A stretch of 64,000 bases of DNA, taken from assembly GCA_030603495.1 (NCBI GenBank), contig JAUVXR010000003.1, forward strand, positions 1-64,000, written 5' to 3'. The notes beneath the pieces are model-generated. The model ran no database searches, was not told the DNA's origin, and saw only the letters and a program-made list of their open reading frames with translations. Numbering within the stretch: the first letter of the stretch is position 1; each line of letters starts with the position of its first letter. The translations under genes were made by a program, and so were the position numbers. Positions 35,907 to 49,036 of this stretch are shown piece after piece. The stretch comes from a bacterium (GTDB taxonomy: Bacteria; Armatimonadota; Zipacnadia; Zipacnadales; Zipacnadaceae).

Positions 35907-36718
35907 GGCAAATCGTCACACCCCTGTGGTCCGGCGTCGATTCCATCTGTGATGTTTCGCACCTGTTCCGGCAGTGTAATCTCCAGTAGTGACTCGATGT
36001 GCTTCAACTCCGACAGCAATGCAATTGCGGACTGATCACGGACCAAGCCATCGAGGAGTCCCGGAGCCAGGCTATCGGGCAACTTCAGCCCACTGCGGAA
36101 TGCGTATGTCGCGGAGTACGTGCCGGCGTGGGCGAGCTGTGAGAGTTGCGCGTACACCAGGTCGTACTGGGCGCTATGGCATGCCTCGCGGAAAGTGGTT
36201 GCGATGCTTAGGCCATTCCAGGTGCTTTCGTTCTCGTACTTGGCTCGCCCTTTGGAGCGCTTACCGGACCACAGACGCTCGCGAAGGCATAGAAACTCCT
36301 GTTCTCGCTTCTTCAGTTCACACACCGAAGACTCCGACTCGTACTGGCTCGTTTTTCCACCACTCTGGAAGCGCTTCCTTGCATGCAGGCGCTCGATAAT
36401 ATCGCTCTTCAGATAGAGCTCCGCGAAGGCTTCCGCTTGGTGTCCCTTGCGCCATATGTAGCCCAACACCGCACCACCCTCGCACAGCGACCTCAGGAGA
36501 ATGCCAGCAGCCTCTGGTAGATCGTTGTCGAGCAGCAGGCGAATAGCCTTGGCCAGACTTGAGGAGCGCGTGAATACCAAGAGTACCACTTTCCAACGGT
36601 GCAGGGCCTCTTGCGGGATCGCGCCACTGTGCACCCGGTCACAGATCTGGTCCGCGACATTCGAGTGCCAAGAGATCACCGACTGCAAGTCAGGGAGGCT
36701 CTGGTGTGCGCCCGTCAT
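35903..36718 (-). CDS. DUF5677-like protein
   Basis: Soluble protein of 271 residues, all-helical by appearance. The 'RSSSLAKAIRLLLDNDLPEAAGILLRSLCEGGAVLGYIWRKG' stretch and the later 'YAQLSQLAHAGTYSATYAF' resemble the DUF5677 family, whose function is unknown; it is often found with defence or accessory genes. The track starts at 36865, but the first 49 residues belong to purN's other strand frames. GGAGG lies 9 nt before the ATG at 36718. The coding sequence is less GC-rich than rfbB and purN on either side. Confidence 0.6.
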   Translation of the reverse strand: MTGAHQSLPDLQSVISWHSNVADQICDRVHSGAIPQEALHRWKVVLLVFTRSSSLAKAIRLLLDNDLPEAAGILLRSLCEGGAVLGYIWRKGHQAEAFAELYLKSDIIERLHARKRFQSGGKTSQYESESSVCELKKREQEFLCLRERLWSGKRSKGRAKYENESTWNGLSIATTFREACHSAQYDLVYAQLSQLAHAGTYSATYAFRSGLKLPDSLAPGLLDGLVRDQSAIALLSELKHIESLLEITLPEQVRNITDGIDAGPQGCDDLP

Positions 36719-36756
36719 GTAGTTCACCTCCACAACATATGGTCGTAGGCAAAGCG

Positions 36757-37425
36757 TCAGATCTCCAATCCCGGGCTTATTATTGCCTCCAGAATAGTCG
36801 GTGGCGGGGCATTGTCCACGATCACCCGCCGGTCCTGGATATGCAGGCGGTCCTGGGCGTACCACTGGATCGCCTGGGGGTAGATCTTGTGCTCCTGGGC
36901 GAGGATGCGGGCAGCCAGGCTGTCACCGTCGTCGTCGGGCAGCACCGGCACCGCCGCCTGGATAATAATCGGCCCAGTATCGAACTCCGACCAGGCAAAA
37001 TGCACCGTGCACCCGGCGACCTTTACACCGTAGTCGGCGGCATCGTCCTGCCCATGCGTCCCCGGAAACGAGGGCAGCAGCGCCGGGTGGATGTTGAGAA
37101 TCGCCTCGGCGTAGGTCGTCATAACCTCCGGCCCGATCAGGCGCATATAGCCCGCCAGGCAGACCAGGTCCACATCATACTCGGCCAGCAGTTGCACATG
37201 CCACTGATCCGCCGCGGCATACTCGGGGCTTTCATTCCTGCCCACTGGCACGTGTACCGCCGAGATGTCGTGCTGGCGGGCCCGCTCCAGGCCATAGGCA
37301 TCTTCCTTGTCGCTGATGACCAGCACCACAGTTGCATCAATCTTGTCCGCCTCGCTGGCATCAATTATCGCTTGCAGGTTAGTGCCGCCACCGGAGACGA
37401 ATACCCCCAGGTTGATATGGGCCAT
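36757..37425 (-). CDS. purN: phosphoribosylglycinamide formyltransferase (PurN)
   Basis: GAR transformylase of 222 residues (EC 2.1.2.2), third step of purine synthesis. The N-terminus is NLGVFVSGGGTNLQAIID, the catalytic Asn/His is in NIHPALLPSFPG, and the catalytic Asp is in WSEFDTGPIIIQ. The track ORF begins at 37836 inside pyrG; the family N-terminus places the start at the ATG at 37425, although its ribosome binding site is weak. It follows pyrG after 107 bases. Confidence 0.95.
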   Translation of the reverse strand: MAHINLGVFVSGGGTNLQAIIDASEADKIDATVVLVISDKEDAYGLERARQHDISAVHVPVGRNESPEYAAADQWHVQLLAEYDVDLVCLAGYMRLIGPEVMTTYAEAILNIHPALLPSFPGTHGQDDAADYGVKVAGCTVHFAWSEFDTGPIIIQAAVPVLPDDDGDSLAARILAQEHKIYPQAIQWYAQDRLHIQDRRVIVDNAPPPTILEAIISPGLEI

Positions 37426-37532
37426 CTTGAAGTCCCATTGCTCAGTATTGGACGCTAACAACTCAGTGAGCTGCTCGACAAGCGCTACCGGACTCCTGCC
37501 CGCGCCGCTACAGCAGCGCTCCCGCCCGACGG

Positions 37533-39498
<1,966 letters not shown>

Positions 39499-40890
39499 TC
39501 ACGGGATCTGCGCGGTCTTCGTCACCAGGGGCACCCTCGCCACCTCACCAATCGGCGCGTCTCGCTCACTCACCAGGCGGAGCCTGACCGCCACTGCTCC
39601 AGGAACGGGTGGTACTGTCTTATCCACGATCACCGCCTGCGTTGGGTCGACGGCAAGAGTGGTGACTTCGCTCAGTGGTTGGCCAGCGTCGTCTATCAGG
39701 TCAATCTCAATCTTCCCAGGCGCAAAAACGCCCAGCTCTCCAGTGAGCCGCAGGCCCGCCTCCACACTCTCCACTTGCAGCGGCTCCCGGATGGCGGCGA
39801 CCTCGCTGGTATCGCGGATCGGCCCCGCCAGGCTGGTGGCGTACCATTCCTGCGTAGCCGAAATCGGCTCATTGGGCTGCAGCGTATACAACGGACTGAG
39901 CACCTCTATCTCCATATAGGAGTCTTCTCCAGAAGTCCAGACCTCGATCGTAGCACCATCATCGGGATAATCGTCTAGCTCGCTGACCGTGAAGCGCTGC
40001 ACGAAGGCGTACTCGTGAATACCGTCAACGTAGGCAATCCAGCCCCCCATAGAATCAGCCCCGATCTTGGCTTTTTCCCCACGGTAGGAGACCTCCATCA
40101 ACTGGCCATCACCAGTCGGCTCGAACTGCTCGGACTGCCTCTCCGACAGATACCAGAACCCCTCGGGTTTGCGGCTGCTGGGATTGAGCGGGAAGTAGAT
40201 GCGGGCCTGCTCACTGAACTTGTCCTGGGGGGTCAGTGAGCCCGGCACTTGAGCAACACCCCAGATGCTCCAGGTAATCGGCTTGTCACTTACATTCTCG
40301 AAGGTTTCGGTCACCCGGACGCGGGTAGTATTGGCAAACATCAGGATACCACGGGTAATCTGCAAGCCGGTGACCTCGTCGTCCGGAGGGCTGACTATCT
40401 CAATTTCCCCGACTGGCCCGCCCGAACTGACGATCTCGCTGGTCCACTCGCCGCCATCGAGTTCCGAGCCGAGCGGGTCAGGCGGCCCGCCCCACTGCTC
40501 CTGCGGCGCGGGCCAGGCCTTGTATCCCCCGAAGTTATGCCACTGGCGCTGCTCTTCTGAAGTCACCGGCTCGTACATCTTGCCGAACTCATCAGGATTA
40601 ACCCATAGGAAGGGGTGATCACCTAGCTTGTACTCCATTATCCGCCCGCCCAAAGCTGGCACCGCCACAACGGTGACTAGCCCGTTCTCCATCCGCAACG
40701 CCTGCCAACCCTTATAACTAATCTCCTCCACGGTGACCCGCCCGGTCGCCTGCAGTGCCTGCGGGAAGCTGCTGCCCGAGATGGCAGGTTGGCGGTGACT
40801 GCTGCTCTTCGAGGGACTCAGCCCACCGCCACACCCAGCCGCCAGGGCTGCGGCCAGGACAAACAGAACCATCTTACCCCATCGCATCAC
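39499..40890 (-). CDS. lipoprotein, DUF4380-like (mutarotase-type beta fold)
   Basis: Protein of 463 residues with a lipoprotein signal peptide: basic start, hydrophobic core and lipobox LAAGC (Cys20). The next region 'ALRMENGLVTVVAVPALGGRIMEYKLGDHPFLWVNP' is typical of DUF4380, a beta-sandwich relative of aldose epimerases. 'RQWHNFGGYKAWPAPQEQWGG' is also typical. The C-terminal 90 residues form an extra beta domain. It may bind carbohydrate at the outer face of a membrane (inference). Confidence 0.7.
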   Translation of the reverse strand: MMRWGKMVLFVLAAALAAGCGGGLSPSKSSSHRQPAISGSSFPQALQATGRVTVEEISYKGWQALRMENGLVTVVAVPALGGRIMEYKLGDHPFLWVNPDEFGKMYEPVTSEEQRQWHNFGGYKAWPAPQEQWGGPPDPLGSELDGGEWTSEIVSSGGPVGEIEIVSPPDDEVTGLQITRGILMFANTTRVRVTETFENVSDKPITWSIWGVAQVPGSLTPQDKFSEQARIYFPLNPSSRKPEGFWYLSERQSEQFEPTGDGQLMEVSYRGEKAKIGADSMGGWIAYVDGIHEYAFVQRFTVSELDDYPDDGATIEVWTSGEDSYMEIEVLSPLYTLQPNEPISATQEWYATSLAGPIRDTSEVAAIREPLQVESVEAGLRLTGELGVFAPGKIEIDLIDDAGQPLSEVTTLAVDPTQAVIVDKTVPPVPGAVAVRLRLVSERDAPIGEVARVPLVTKTAQIP

Positions 40891-40999
40891 TCTAACACCC
40901 TCCTCCGATAACTGATAACCTCACCCCCATTTTCGCAGACTACGCTGAGGCTGTCAAGCAGGCGCCTCACACTGCCCAAGATTCCGTTGCACGGACAGT

Positions 41000-41770
41000 T
41001 CAGCAGCGAGTTAACCCCAGCCGGTCCTGGCGCGAAAGCTCGTCGGGCCGGGTGGCGATGCGCTCAACCTGTTGGTCAGTCAAGAAATGCGGGCCGCCCC
41101 AAGCATAGGTCCCTATCAGGATGCGCGCTACTTTCACTGACATTGCGGTGACGGTCTGTACTCCTTGGGCAGTGGCACCCAGCGCAATCAGCCCGTGATT
41201 CTGCATCCAGATAGCTTTGGGGCATTCCCCATAAGTCTCCTTATAATCGCTCACCGCCTGCGCCACCCGCTGGGCCAGCGGCACACCTGGATCAGTGAAG
41301 GGCACCCACGCCGGCGCGATTCCGCAACAGACGACCTCGTCAGGAAATAGGCGCCCACTTATCGCCTCCTCAGCCCGCTGCGAGCAGACAATAGCGTTGA
41401 CGGCAACGGGATGGGTGTGCCCGACGAAATTGACGCCCGGCTCCTGGAGGAGCAACGCATGCATCAGCGCCTCGATGGAAGGACGGGGCGTGCCTTCTTC
41501 TACACACGCGTCAGTCAGCACCCGCTTCACTGCCTCATCAGAAATTTCGTCCGCCCCCAGCAGACCCAACACGACATCAAATCGAAGGAGGACAAAGCCT
41601 TCCGCCGTGATATTGGGCAGCTCAAAGCCACTCGCTTTCACCCAGAAGGTCTCTTTGTCCATACGGGCGGAGGTGTTGCCCTCACCCAGAATGACGTAAT
41701 CCCGGGCCGGATTACCGAGATGCAAGGACGTCTCCACCAATTGTTGAAGAACTTCGTCGTGGTCTGGCAT
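41000..41770 (-). CDS. class II aldolase/adducin-family protein
   Basis: Zinc aldolase-like protein of 256 residues. 'ILGEGNTSARMD' is the phosphate loop, 'GHTHPVAVNAI' the zinc HxH, and 'IWMQNHGLIALG' the third zinc ligand. This group includes fuculose-1-phosphate aldolase, ribulose-5-phosphate 4-epimerase and related enzymes, and the substrate is not clear. AGGAGGA lies 8 nt before the ATG. It follows atpC by 65 bases and may be transcribed from the atp operon. Confidence 0.88.
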   Translation of the reverse strand: MPDHDEVLQQLVETSLHLGNPARDYVILGEGNTSARMDKETFWVKASGFELPNITAEGFVLLRFDVVLGLLGADEISDEAVKRVLTDACVEEGTPRPSIEALMHALLLQEPGVNFVGHTHPVAVNAIVCSQRAEEAISGRLFPDEVVCCGIAPAWVPFTDPGVPLAQRVAQAVSDYKETYGECPKAIWMQNHGLIALGATAQGVQTVTAMSVKVARILIGTYAWGGPHFLTDQQVERIATRPDELSRQDRLGLTRC

Positions 41771-41835
41771 CTACAGTTCCTCCTACTTTGAGATGCAATT
41801 TATCGCAACTGGGACAATGGCAGATGCAAAGCCGG

Positions 41836-42258
41836 CTAACGCCGATGTTTGGCGACGCGCAAGCGATTAACGGCCCGGGCCAGGGCTATCTGGACGCGGG
41901 TAATGTCCACCCGTTCTTCCTCACTCTCGCCCTTGAGGCGAGCGCGGGCCCGTTCGGCAGCACCTTCGGCGCGGGTTACGTCAATATCTTCGGCTCTCTC
42001 GCCAATGTCAGCCAGAATAACCATTTCGTTATCACGCACCTCTGCCACTCCCCCACTGACCGCGAAATAGTACCCCTGCCCGTCGGGCATAGTGACGGCG
42101 AGTTCGCCGATGCCCAGCGTAGCGACCAGTGGGGCATGATTGGCCTTGACTCCGAAGTAGCCGTCCGCCCCGGGGATAATGGCACCGACTATCTCACCGC
42201 TGAAAAGCTCACCGGCTCGGGTTACTATTCTGGTTGGGAATGTCCGCGTTTCTGGCAT
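41836..42258 (-). CDS. atpC: ATP synthase F1 subunit epsilon
   Basis: Protein of 140 residues. The N-terminal beta-sandwich includes 'IVTRAGELFSGEIVGAIIPGADGYFGVKANHAPLVATLGIGEL'. The C-terminal helical hairpin (about 85-135) can inhibit the motor. Last gene of the operon, 30 bases after atpD. Confidence 0.95.
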   Translation of the reverse strand: MPETRTFPTRIVTRAGELFSGEIVGAIIPGADGYFGVKANHAPLVATLGIGELAVTMPDGQGYYFAVSGGVAEVRDNEMVILADIGERAEDIDVTRAEGAAERARARLKGESEEERVDITRVQIALARAVNRLRVAKHRR

Positions 42259-42288
42259 CTGTTCAGGGGCTGGCGGCCTCTGTTCCGG

Positions 42289-43719
<1,431 letters not shown>

Positions 43720-44580
43720 CTAAGATTGCAAGGCGCGGGCACCGCTGACCACGTCGAGAAGTTCTGCAGTAATCTCCTCCTGGCGGGCGCGGTTGAGGTG
43801 ACGGGTCAACTCAACTATCATGTCTTCGGCGTTATCCGTGGCGGCACTCATCGCCATCATCCGCGCGGCCTGAGCCGATGCCTGGGTGCCCAACAGGATC
43901 TGGGCAATCTCGGCTTCCACTGCGCGGGGCAACAGCTCTCTCAACAGCTCCGGGGCGGCCGGTTCGAAGATATACTCAACATACTGCTCCGCGCGCTCGC
44001 CCAGAGCCTCGGGCGTCAGGGGCAGAAGCTGCTCGCTGACCATAGGGTGGCGCATAATGGTTTCAAACCGGGCATAGATCGCCTGGACCAAGTCCACATG
44101 GCCGCTTTCGTACCATGCGCGCACCTGCTCAACAATCTGGGCGATGCGCCCATCGTCGGGGCGTTCCACCCCCTCATAGCTCCCCACGATCTCCAATCCG
44201 GAGCGCTCAGCATAGCGCAGTATACGATTGCCCACGGTGATGACCTCGACCGGCACCGGCTGGCTCCCGACAAACTCCAGCGCACTCTCCATCAGTTGCC
44301 GATTGAAAGCCCCGCACAGCCCGCGGTCGCCCCCAACAATGATAACGCCGGCTCTGCTCAGGTCCCGGGTCTGTAGGTACGGATGCTCAACATCGGTGGC
44401 CGCGGCGGCCACATGGGCCAGCAAGCGCTGCAGCTCCTCCTGGAAGCGGCGGCCGTTCTGCACAATCTGCTGGATGCGCTGCAGCTTGGCCGTAGCGACC
44501 ATCTTCATCGCCCGCGTAATCTGGCGAATGTGCTGCACGGTCTGGACTTTTCGGCGCAACTCACGCAGGTTGGCACCCAT
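43720..44580 (-). CDS. atpG: ATP synthase F1 subunit gamma
   Basis: Rotor shaft of 286 residues. The N-terminal helix 'LRELRRKVQTVQHIRQITRAMKMVATAKLQR', the central 'GDRGLCGAFNRQL' and the C-terminal helix 'MMAMSAATDNAEDMI' are family signatures. It begins 208 bases after atpA, the longest gap in the operon, behind a large stem-loop. Confidence 0.96.
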   Translation of the reverse strand: MGANLRELRRKVQTVQHIRQITRAMKMVATAKLQRIQQIVQNGRRFQEELQRLLAHVAAAATDVEHPYLQTRDLSRAGVIIVGGDRGLCGAFNRQLMESALEFVGSQPVPVEVITVGNRILRYAERSGLEIVGSYEGVERPDDGRIAQIVEQVRAWYESGHVDLVQAIYARFETIMRHPMVSEQLLPLTPEALGERAEQYVEYIFEPAAPELLRELLPRAVEAEIAQILLGTQASAQAARMMAMSAATDNAEDMIVELTRHLNRARQEEITAELLDVVSGARALQS

Positions 44581-44593
44581 CGTTTAGCCTAAC

Positions 44594-44666
44594 TCGGAAA
44601 AACCCAGGAACGGACTGCCCAGAAAACCCGCTTTTTGCAAAAAGCCGGTTTTCCGCACCTTTCCGA
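44594..44666 (-). promoter_or_regulatory. two-tier stem-loop in the atpA-atpG gap
   Basis: Inner arms GAAAACCCGCTTTTT (44622-44636) and AAAAAGCCGGTTTTC (44639-44653) pair with one mismatch. Outer arms TCGGAAA (44594-44600) and TTTCCGA (44660-44666) pair perfectly. It lies in the only long gap of the atp operon and could set the ratio of upstream to downstream subunits through processing or partial termination (inference). Confidence 0.6.
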
Positions 44667-44788
44667 CAAAAACTTTCAAAATTGAGTGGCGTACGCAACA
44701 CTTGCATGGTGGTGTTCGGCCCCTTGGCAGGCTCACGACGAACATTTCAACCGCCTTGAGGTGCCTCTGCTCTCAGGAACCATAAATG

Positions 44789-46342
44789 CTAACTGCGTAC
44801 TGGACGATAAACCCCTTCTTCGTCTTTGGCAATGTTCGGGTTGGTCTCCTTGAACTGCGCTATGGCCTCGGCCAGCGCTGCCGCCGTCTCCTCGTCAAGC
44901 TCCTGGCCCTGGCGGAGCTTCTCGACAATCTCAGGGTGCTCTCTGTGCATGAACTCGATCAACTCGGCTTCAAGCTGCTGGATCAGGTCGAGCCCTACAT
45001 CGTCCCAGTGCCCGCGGATGCCCGCGAAAATGGCAATGACCTGGTCTTCGATGGCGCGCGGTTCGTACTGGGGCTGCTTGAGCACCTCGACCATGCGGGC
45101 GCCGCTGGCCAATATTCGCCGGGTATGCTCGTCGAGGTCCTCGGCGAACTGGGTAAAGGCTTCCGACTCGCGATAGGCAGCGAGATCGCCGCGAAGCTGG
45201 CCGGCCACCTGTCGCATCATCTTGGTCTGTGCTGCCCCACCCACTCGGGAGACGCTCAGGCCGACGTTGATCGCCGGCCGCACCCCCTGGTGGAACAGGT
45301 CGGGCTGGAGATAGATCTGACCATCGGTTATCGAGATGACATTAGTAGGAATATACGCCGAGTAGTCCCCTTCCTGAGTCTCGACGAGGGGCAGCGCAGT
45401 CAGGGAACCGCCGCCCAGGTCATCGTTCATCTTGGCAGCTCGCTCCAGCAGCCGCGAATGCAGGTTGAAGATATCGCCGGGATATGCTTCGCGGCCCGGC
45501 GGGCGCCCCAGCAGCAGGGATACCTCGCGGTAGGCAGTGGCGTGCTTGGAGAGGTCGTCGTAGATGATTAGCGCATGCCGGCCATTATCGCGCTCGTACT
45601 CGCCGATAGTGCAGCCAGCATAGGGCGCAATGTAGTTAACCGCCGCCGGGTCACTGGCGCAGGCAGCGACGATGCAGGTGTATTCCATGGCACCGTATTC
45701 TTCCAGGATCGCGACAATCCGCCGCACAGTAGAAAGCTTCTGGCCGATGGCTACATAGATACATTTGACGCCGGCCTCGCGCTGGTTGATGATCGTATCC
45801 AGAGCGATTGCCGTCTTGCCGGTCTGGCGGTCACCGATGATCAACTCGCGCTGGCCGCGGCCAATGGGGGTGAGGGCGTCAATCGCCTTGATCCCGGTGT
45901 AGAGTGGCTCGCGCACCGGTTGGCGGAGAATAACACCGGGAGCCTTGACCTCCAGCGGGCGGGTGGCTTCCGTCTCAATGGGCCGGTCCGCGTCGTCGAG
46001 CGGCTCACCCAGGGGGTTTATCACCCGGCCCCAGACGCCTTCGCCGACCTTCGTTTCAGCAATACGGCCGGTCCGCCGGACCTTGTCGCCTTCGACGATA
46101 TCCGCATCTGAGCCCAGCAGAATGCAGCCGACGGTGTGCTCCTCCAGATTGAAGGCGATGCCCATCACCCCTCCGGGAAACTCCACCAGCTCCTGGGCCA
46201 TTACCTGCTGCAAGCCGTAGACACGGGCGATGCCGTCGCCCACCGCCACCACGAGGCCGGTCTCGTCCACCGCCAATTCGCTCTCGTACCCGGCGATTTG
46301 CTCTTTGAGCACCGAAGTTATTGTATCCGCGTCTACTCGCAC
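44789..46342 (-). CDS. atpA: ATP synthase F1 subunit alpha
   Basis: Non-catalytic nucleotide-binding subunit of 517 residues. Walker A is [13 protein letters not shown], with 'GERERD'-type residues replaced by the usual alpha pattern. '[22 protein letters not shown]' is typical. The track start (46387) lies inside atpH; GTG at 46342 with GAGGTGAGG upstream gives the N-terminus [20 protein letters not shown]. Confidence 0.97.
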   Translation of the reverse strand: MRVDADTITSVLKEQIAGYESELAVDETGLVVAVGDGIARVYGLQQVMAQELVEFPGGVMGIAFNLEEHTVGCILLGSDADIVEGDKVRRTGRIAETKVGEGVWGRVINPLGEPLDDADRPIETEATRPLEVKAPGVILRQPVREPLYTGIKAIDALTPIGRGQRELIIGDRQTGKTAIALDTIINQREAGVKCIYVAIGQKLSTVRRIVAILEEYGAMEYTCIVAACASDPAAVNYIAPYAGCTIGEYERDNGRHALIIYDDLSKHATAYREVSLLLGRPPGREAYPGDIFNLHSRLLERAAKMNDDLGGGSLTALPLVETQEGDYSAYIPTNVISITDGQIYLQPDLFHQGVRPAINVGLSVSRVGGAAQTKMMRQVAGQLRGDLAAYRESEAFTQFAEDLDEHTRRILASGARMVEVLKQPQYEPRAIEDQVIAIFAGIRGHWDDVGLDLIQQLEAELIEFMHREHPEIVEKLRQGQELDEETAAALAEAIAQFKETNPNIAKDEEGVYRPVRS

Positions 46343-46373
46343 GCACCTCACCTCATCAGTCAACAGCTGCGGC

Positions 46374-46934
46374 CTACTCAGCCGCAACCGGTGCTTGCTG
46401 GATGCTATCGCGCATCTGCTGCAGTCGGCCCTTCAGGCTGGCATCAATCTGAGCATCACCTATGGAAATGCGCACCCCGCTGCCGATCTCCGAATTGAGT
46501 CGCTCTTCAATGACCACTCTGCCCTCGATCAGCACCTCCAGCGCCGCGCGCAGGCGCTCTTGTTGTTCGCTGCTCAGAGGAAGCACAGTTTCGACGTAGG
46601 CCCGCCCCACACCCTGGAGCTCATCGTAAAGCTGCTTATACAGATCGGCGGCTTGCTGCAGGATCCCGGCCCGTTCATCGCGGATGAGCAGATCCAGAAA
46701 GCCGCTGACTGGTGTCGGGATCCGCTCGCCCAGCGCCTGGATGAGCAACTCCCTCTTCTGCTCGTCGCTCAGGCCGGGATGGCTGAGTGTCGCCAGCAGC
46801 TCGGGGACCTCGGCCAATACCTCTTGCAACCGACGCAAAGCATCGCCGACCGGGGTCACCTGCTCCTGTTCTTGGGCGATCTCCAGCAAGGCCAGGACAT
46901 ATTTCCGCGCGGCACCATCGGCGATCGGCGACAT
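46374..46934 (-). CDS. atpH: ATP synthase F1 subunit delta
   Basis: Peripheral-stalk subunit (OSCP type) of 186 residues. The N-terminal helical domain has '[15 protein letters not shown]', and the C-terminal motif '[23 protein letters not shown]' is characteristic. I prefer the ATG at 46934 to the TTG at 46943. Confidence 0.93.
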   Translation of the reverse strand: MSPIADGAARKYVLALLEIAQEQEQVTPVGDALRRLQEVLAEVPELLATLSHPGLSDEQKRELLIQALGERIPTPVSGFLDLLIRDERAGILQQAADLYKQLYDELQGVGRAYVETVLPLSSEQQERLRAALEVLIEGRVVIEERLNSEIGSGVRISIGDAQIDASLKGRLQQMRDSIQQAPVAAE

Positions 46935-46943
46935 CCTCAACAC

Positions 46944-47474
46944 CTACCTGGTCTGGCCTCGCGCCAGCTCTTCTACATCTCTAAGCGCGGCTTCCAGCAG
47001 AGCTTGCTGACGCTCCTCGTCAAGGCTTTCCCGTAGGACCCGTTCAGCCATCTCAACCGAAAGCGCGGCCACCTCGGCACGCGCCTGGGCCAAGGCCTGA
47101 GCCTGTTGCTCCCGGACCTGCGCCTCGGCTTGCTGCTGGCGCTCCAGTGCCTGCTGGCGGGCTTGATTGACTACCTCATCTGCCTGGAGGTCCGCCTCCT
47201 GCCGGGCTTGGTTGGCTTCCTGCTGAGCCTCGGCCATCATCTGCTCCTGCCGACCCCGGATGCTGGTCAGCTCCTCTTCCGCCTGCTGCCGATCCGTTTC
47301 GGCTTGGTCTACGGTATCGGCCACGTCCTGGCGGCGCTGGGCCATAAACTGGCCTATCGGCCCAAAAAAGAACCTGCGCATCAGAGCAAGCAGGATGAGA
47401 AAGCCGATAATATTGACGAGTATTACCGCCGGGTCAATATGTAGCTCATGCAACAGCTCACGCAGGAATTCCAT
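46944..47474 (-). CDS. atpF: ATP synthase Fo subunit b
   Basis: Peripheral-stalk subunit of 176 residues. One N-terminal membrane helix (about 14-34, 'ILVNIIGFLILLALMRRFFF') is followed by a long Gln/Glu/Arg-rich coiled coil that binds delta. Starts ATG at 47474. Confidence 0.94.
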   Translation of the reverse strand: MEFLRELLHELHIDPAVILVNIIGFLILLALMRRFFFGPIGQFMAQRRQDVADTVDQAETDRQQAEEELTSIRGRQEQMMAEAQQEANQARQEADLQADEVVNQARQQALERQQQAEAQVREQQAQALAQARAEVAALSVEMAERVLRESLDEERQQALLEAALRDVEELARGQTR

Positions 47475-47508
47475 TTCCCACTACCCTCTGCCCGAGCGGC
47501 ATTGCCCC

Positions 47509-47769
47509 TTACAACTGCCCGAGTCTCTCGATCAAAGTGGGAATGTTACCAAACAGCATGAAGAAGGTGAGCAGCGCATAGATCACCAGCGCCTCAATCA
47601 GGGCCAGAGTGATGATCAGGTTGCGCCCGATGTCGCCAGCGGCCTCCGGCTGACGAGCGATGCCCTCCATCGCCGCCGCGCCGACCTTGCCCTGGGCGGT
47701 AGCAGCGAACGCGGCTGCTATAGGTACAGCTAGTCCAAGTACGGCTGCAAAGACAGCAGCAAACGACAT
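47509..47769 (-). CDS. atpE: ATP synthase Fo subunit c
   Basis: Proteolipid of 86 residues with two membrane helices joined by the polar loop ARQPEAAGDI. The ion-binding carboxylate is E59 in LALIEALVIY. Helix 1 carries Q26, 14 residues before RQPE like the Na+-ligand Gln of sodium c-rings. The residue after E59 is Ala where sodium types have Ser or Thr, so proton coupling is likelier. AGGAGG 8 nt upstream supports the ATG at 47769 over the track start at 47832. Confidence 0.95.
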   Translation of the reverse strand: MSFAAVFAAVLGLAVPIAAAFAATAQGKVGAAAMEGIARQPEAAGDIGRNLIITLALIEALVIYALLTFFMLFGNIPTLIERLGQL

Positions 47770-47832
47770 AGTCTTAGACCTCCTGTTGTGATCCGTCGGT
47801 CTTGCTACATTCGGCTGATCGCCAATTGGCAC

Positions 47833-48597
47833 CTAATGGCTCTCGGCATGGGTTTCGACCGCCCCCTGGATATAGGCGGCAGTCAGCATCACGAATACCA
47901 CGGCCTGAATCAGACTGACCAGCAATCCCAAGAGCAGCAAGGGAATGTGTAGGAATAACGTGCCACCGAGCACCATCGGCCCGCGCAGCAGCAAACTCAA
48001 CTGGTGCATAGCGACAATGCTTCCCAGAAACACCAGCACCTGCCCAATGACCATCTCCTTGGCGAAGATATTGCCGAAGAGACGAAAGCTCAGCGACAGG
48101 ACCCGGGCAAGCTCACCGATAAGATGGATAAGCGCCATAAGCGGCCATAGTGGCAGTGGTCCATCCACGAAATGCTCCAGGTAACGCCACCCCTTGGCCC
48201 GGGCCCCACAGATTCCGGCGCCGACCACCGCGACAAGTGCCAGGGCCAGCGTCATATTCAATCCCGCAGTAGGCGAGGCAAAGCCCGGCACCAGGCCGGT
48301 CAGGTTCATGATCAGGATATAAGCGAACAGCGTACCAATCAGCGGCGCGTAGCGCTCCCCACCCGGGCCGATAATCTGCCGGCAGAAGTTGATGCATAAG
48401 TTATAAGCCCACTCGCCCAGCGTCTGCCAGCCCGATGTAGGAACTCGCTGCATCCGGCGTGTACCCAACCACGCCATCAACACCACCATGAGCAGAACGA
48501 GCCAGGCGGTCACCACACCCAGAGGCAAGTAACGCTGGAGCCACTCCGGCTCCAGGTTGACCAATAAGTTTATCCAACTGCCCGCGTGCTCTTCCAC
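47833..48597 (-). CDS. atpB: ATP synthase Fo subunit a
   Basis: Membrane stator subunit of 254 residues with about five or six helices. The essential arginine is in 'HLIGELARVLSLSFRLFGNIFAKE', and 'LIQAVVFVMLTAAYI' is in the last helix. It starts with GTG at 48597. Confidence 0.95.
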   Translation of the reverse strand: MEEHAGSWINLLVNLEPEWLQRYLPLGVVTAWLVLLMVVLMAWLGTRRMQRVPTSGWQTLGEWAYNLCINFCRQIIGPGGERYAPLIGTLFAYILIMNLTGLVPGFASPTAGLNMTLALALVAVVGAGICGARAKGWRYLEHFVDGPLPLWPLMALIHLIGELARVLSLSFRLFGNIFAKEMVIGQVLVFLGSIVAMHQLSLLLRGPMVLGGTLFLHIPLLLLGLLVSLIQAVVFVMLTAAYIQGAVETHAESH

Positions 48598-48625
48598 GTT
48601 ATGCGATCAAGTTCTCTCTTCGAAC

Positions 48626-49036
48626 TCAGTAATCCTTTGGGGCCCGCTTATGCGCTCTGGACACCATCGCACCCATAATGGCCATTACTGCCAGCGGTAT
48701 ACTGTAACCGGCCGCGATGCCCGGGGCGCTAGTCTCGGTCATCACTACCAGAACATACAACGCGCCGATGCCGACCACGTACTTGGCGATCTGGACAACC
48801 ACCAGGCCCTTCATAGAGTGACCAGTTTCGCCTTGTGGCTGGGCCCGACTGACTAGCGCACTGCCCAGCACAACGGTACCGTGGATCATGACCAGCCCAA
48901 TCAGCGCTCCCGCGACAAGCCCCAGGGCAAAATCCCCCAGCCCGGCAACCACCAGCCCCCCCGTCGCTAGGCCGACGACTATGCCAGCAAAGAGGTAGGC
49001 GCGGGTGAAGAACTTTAGTTGCGAGCGATCACTCAT
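48626..49036 (-). CDS. atpI: ATP synthase subunit I (AtpI-like)
   Basis: Small membrane protein of 136 residues with four predicted helices, next to atpB as usual. The family is variable; AtpI-type proteins help c-ring assembly. It overlaps the upstream AtpZ-like gene by 8 bases. Confidence 0.75.
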   Translation of the reverse strand: MSDRSQLKFFTRAYLFAGIVVGLATGGLVVAGLGDFALGLVAGALIGLVMIHGTVVLGSALVSRAQPQGETGHSMKGLVVVQIAKYVVGIGALYVLVVMTETSAPGIAAGYSIPLAVMAIMGAMVSRAHKRAPKDY

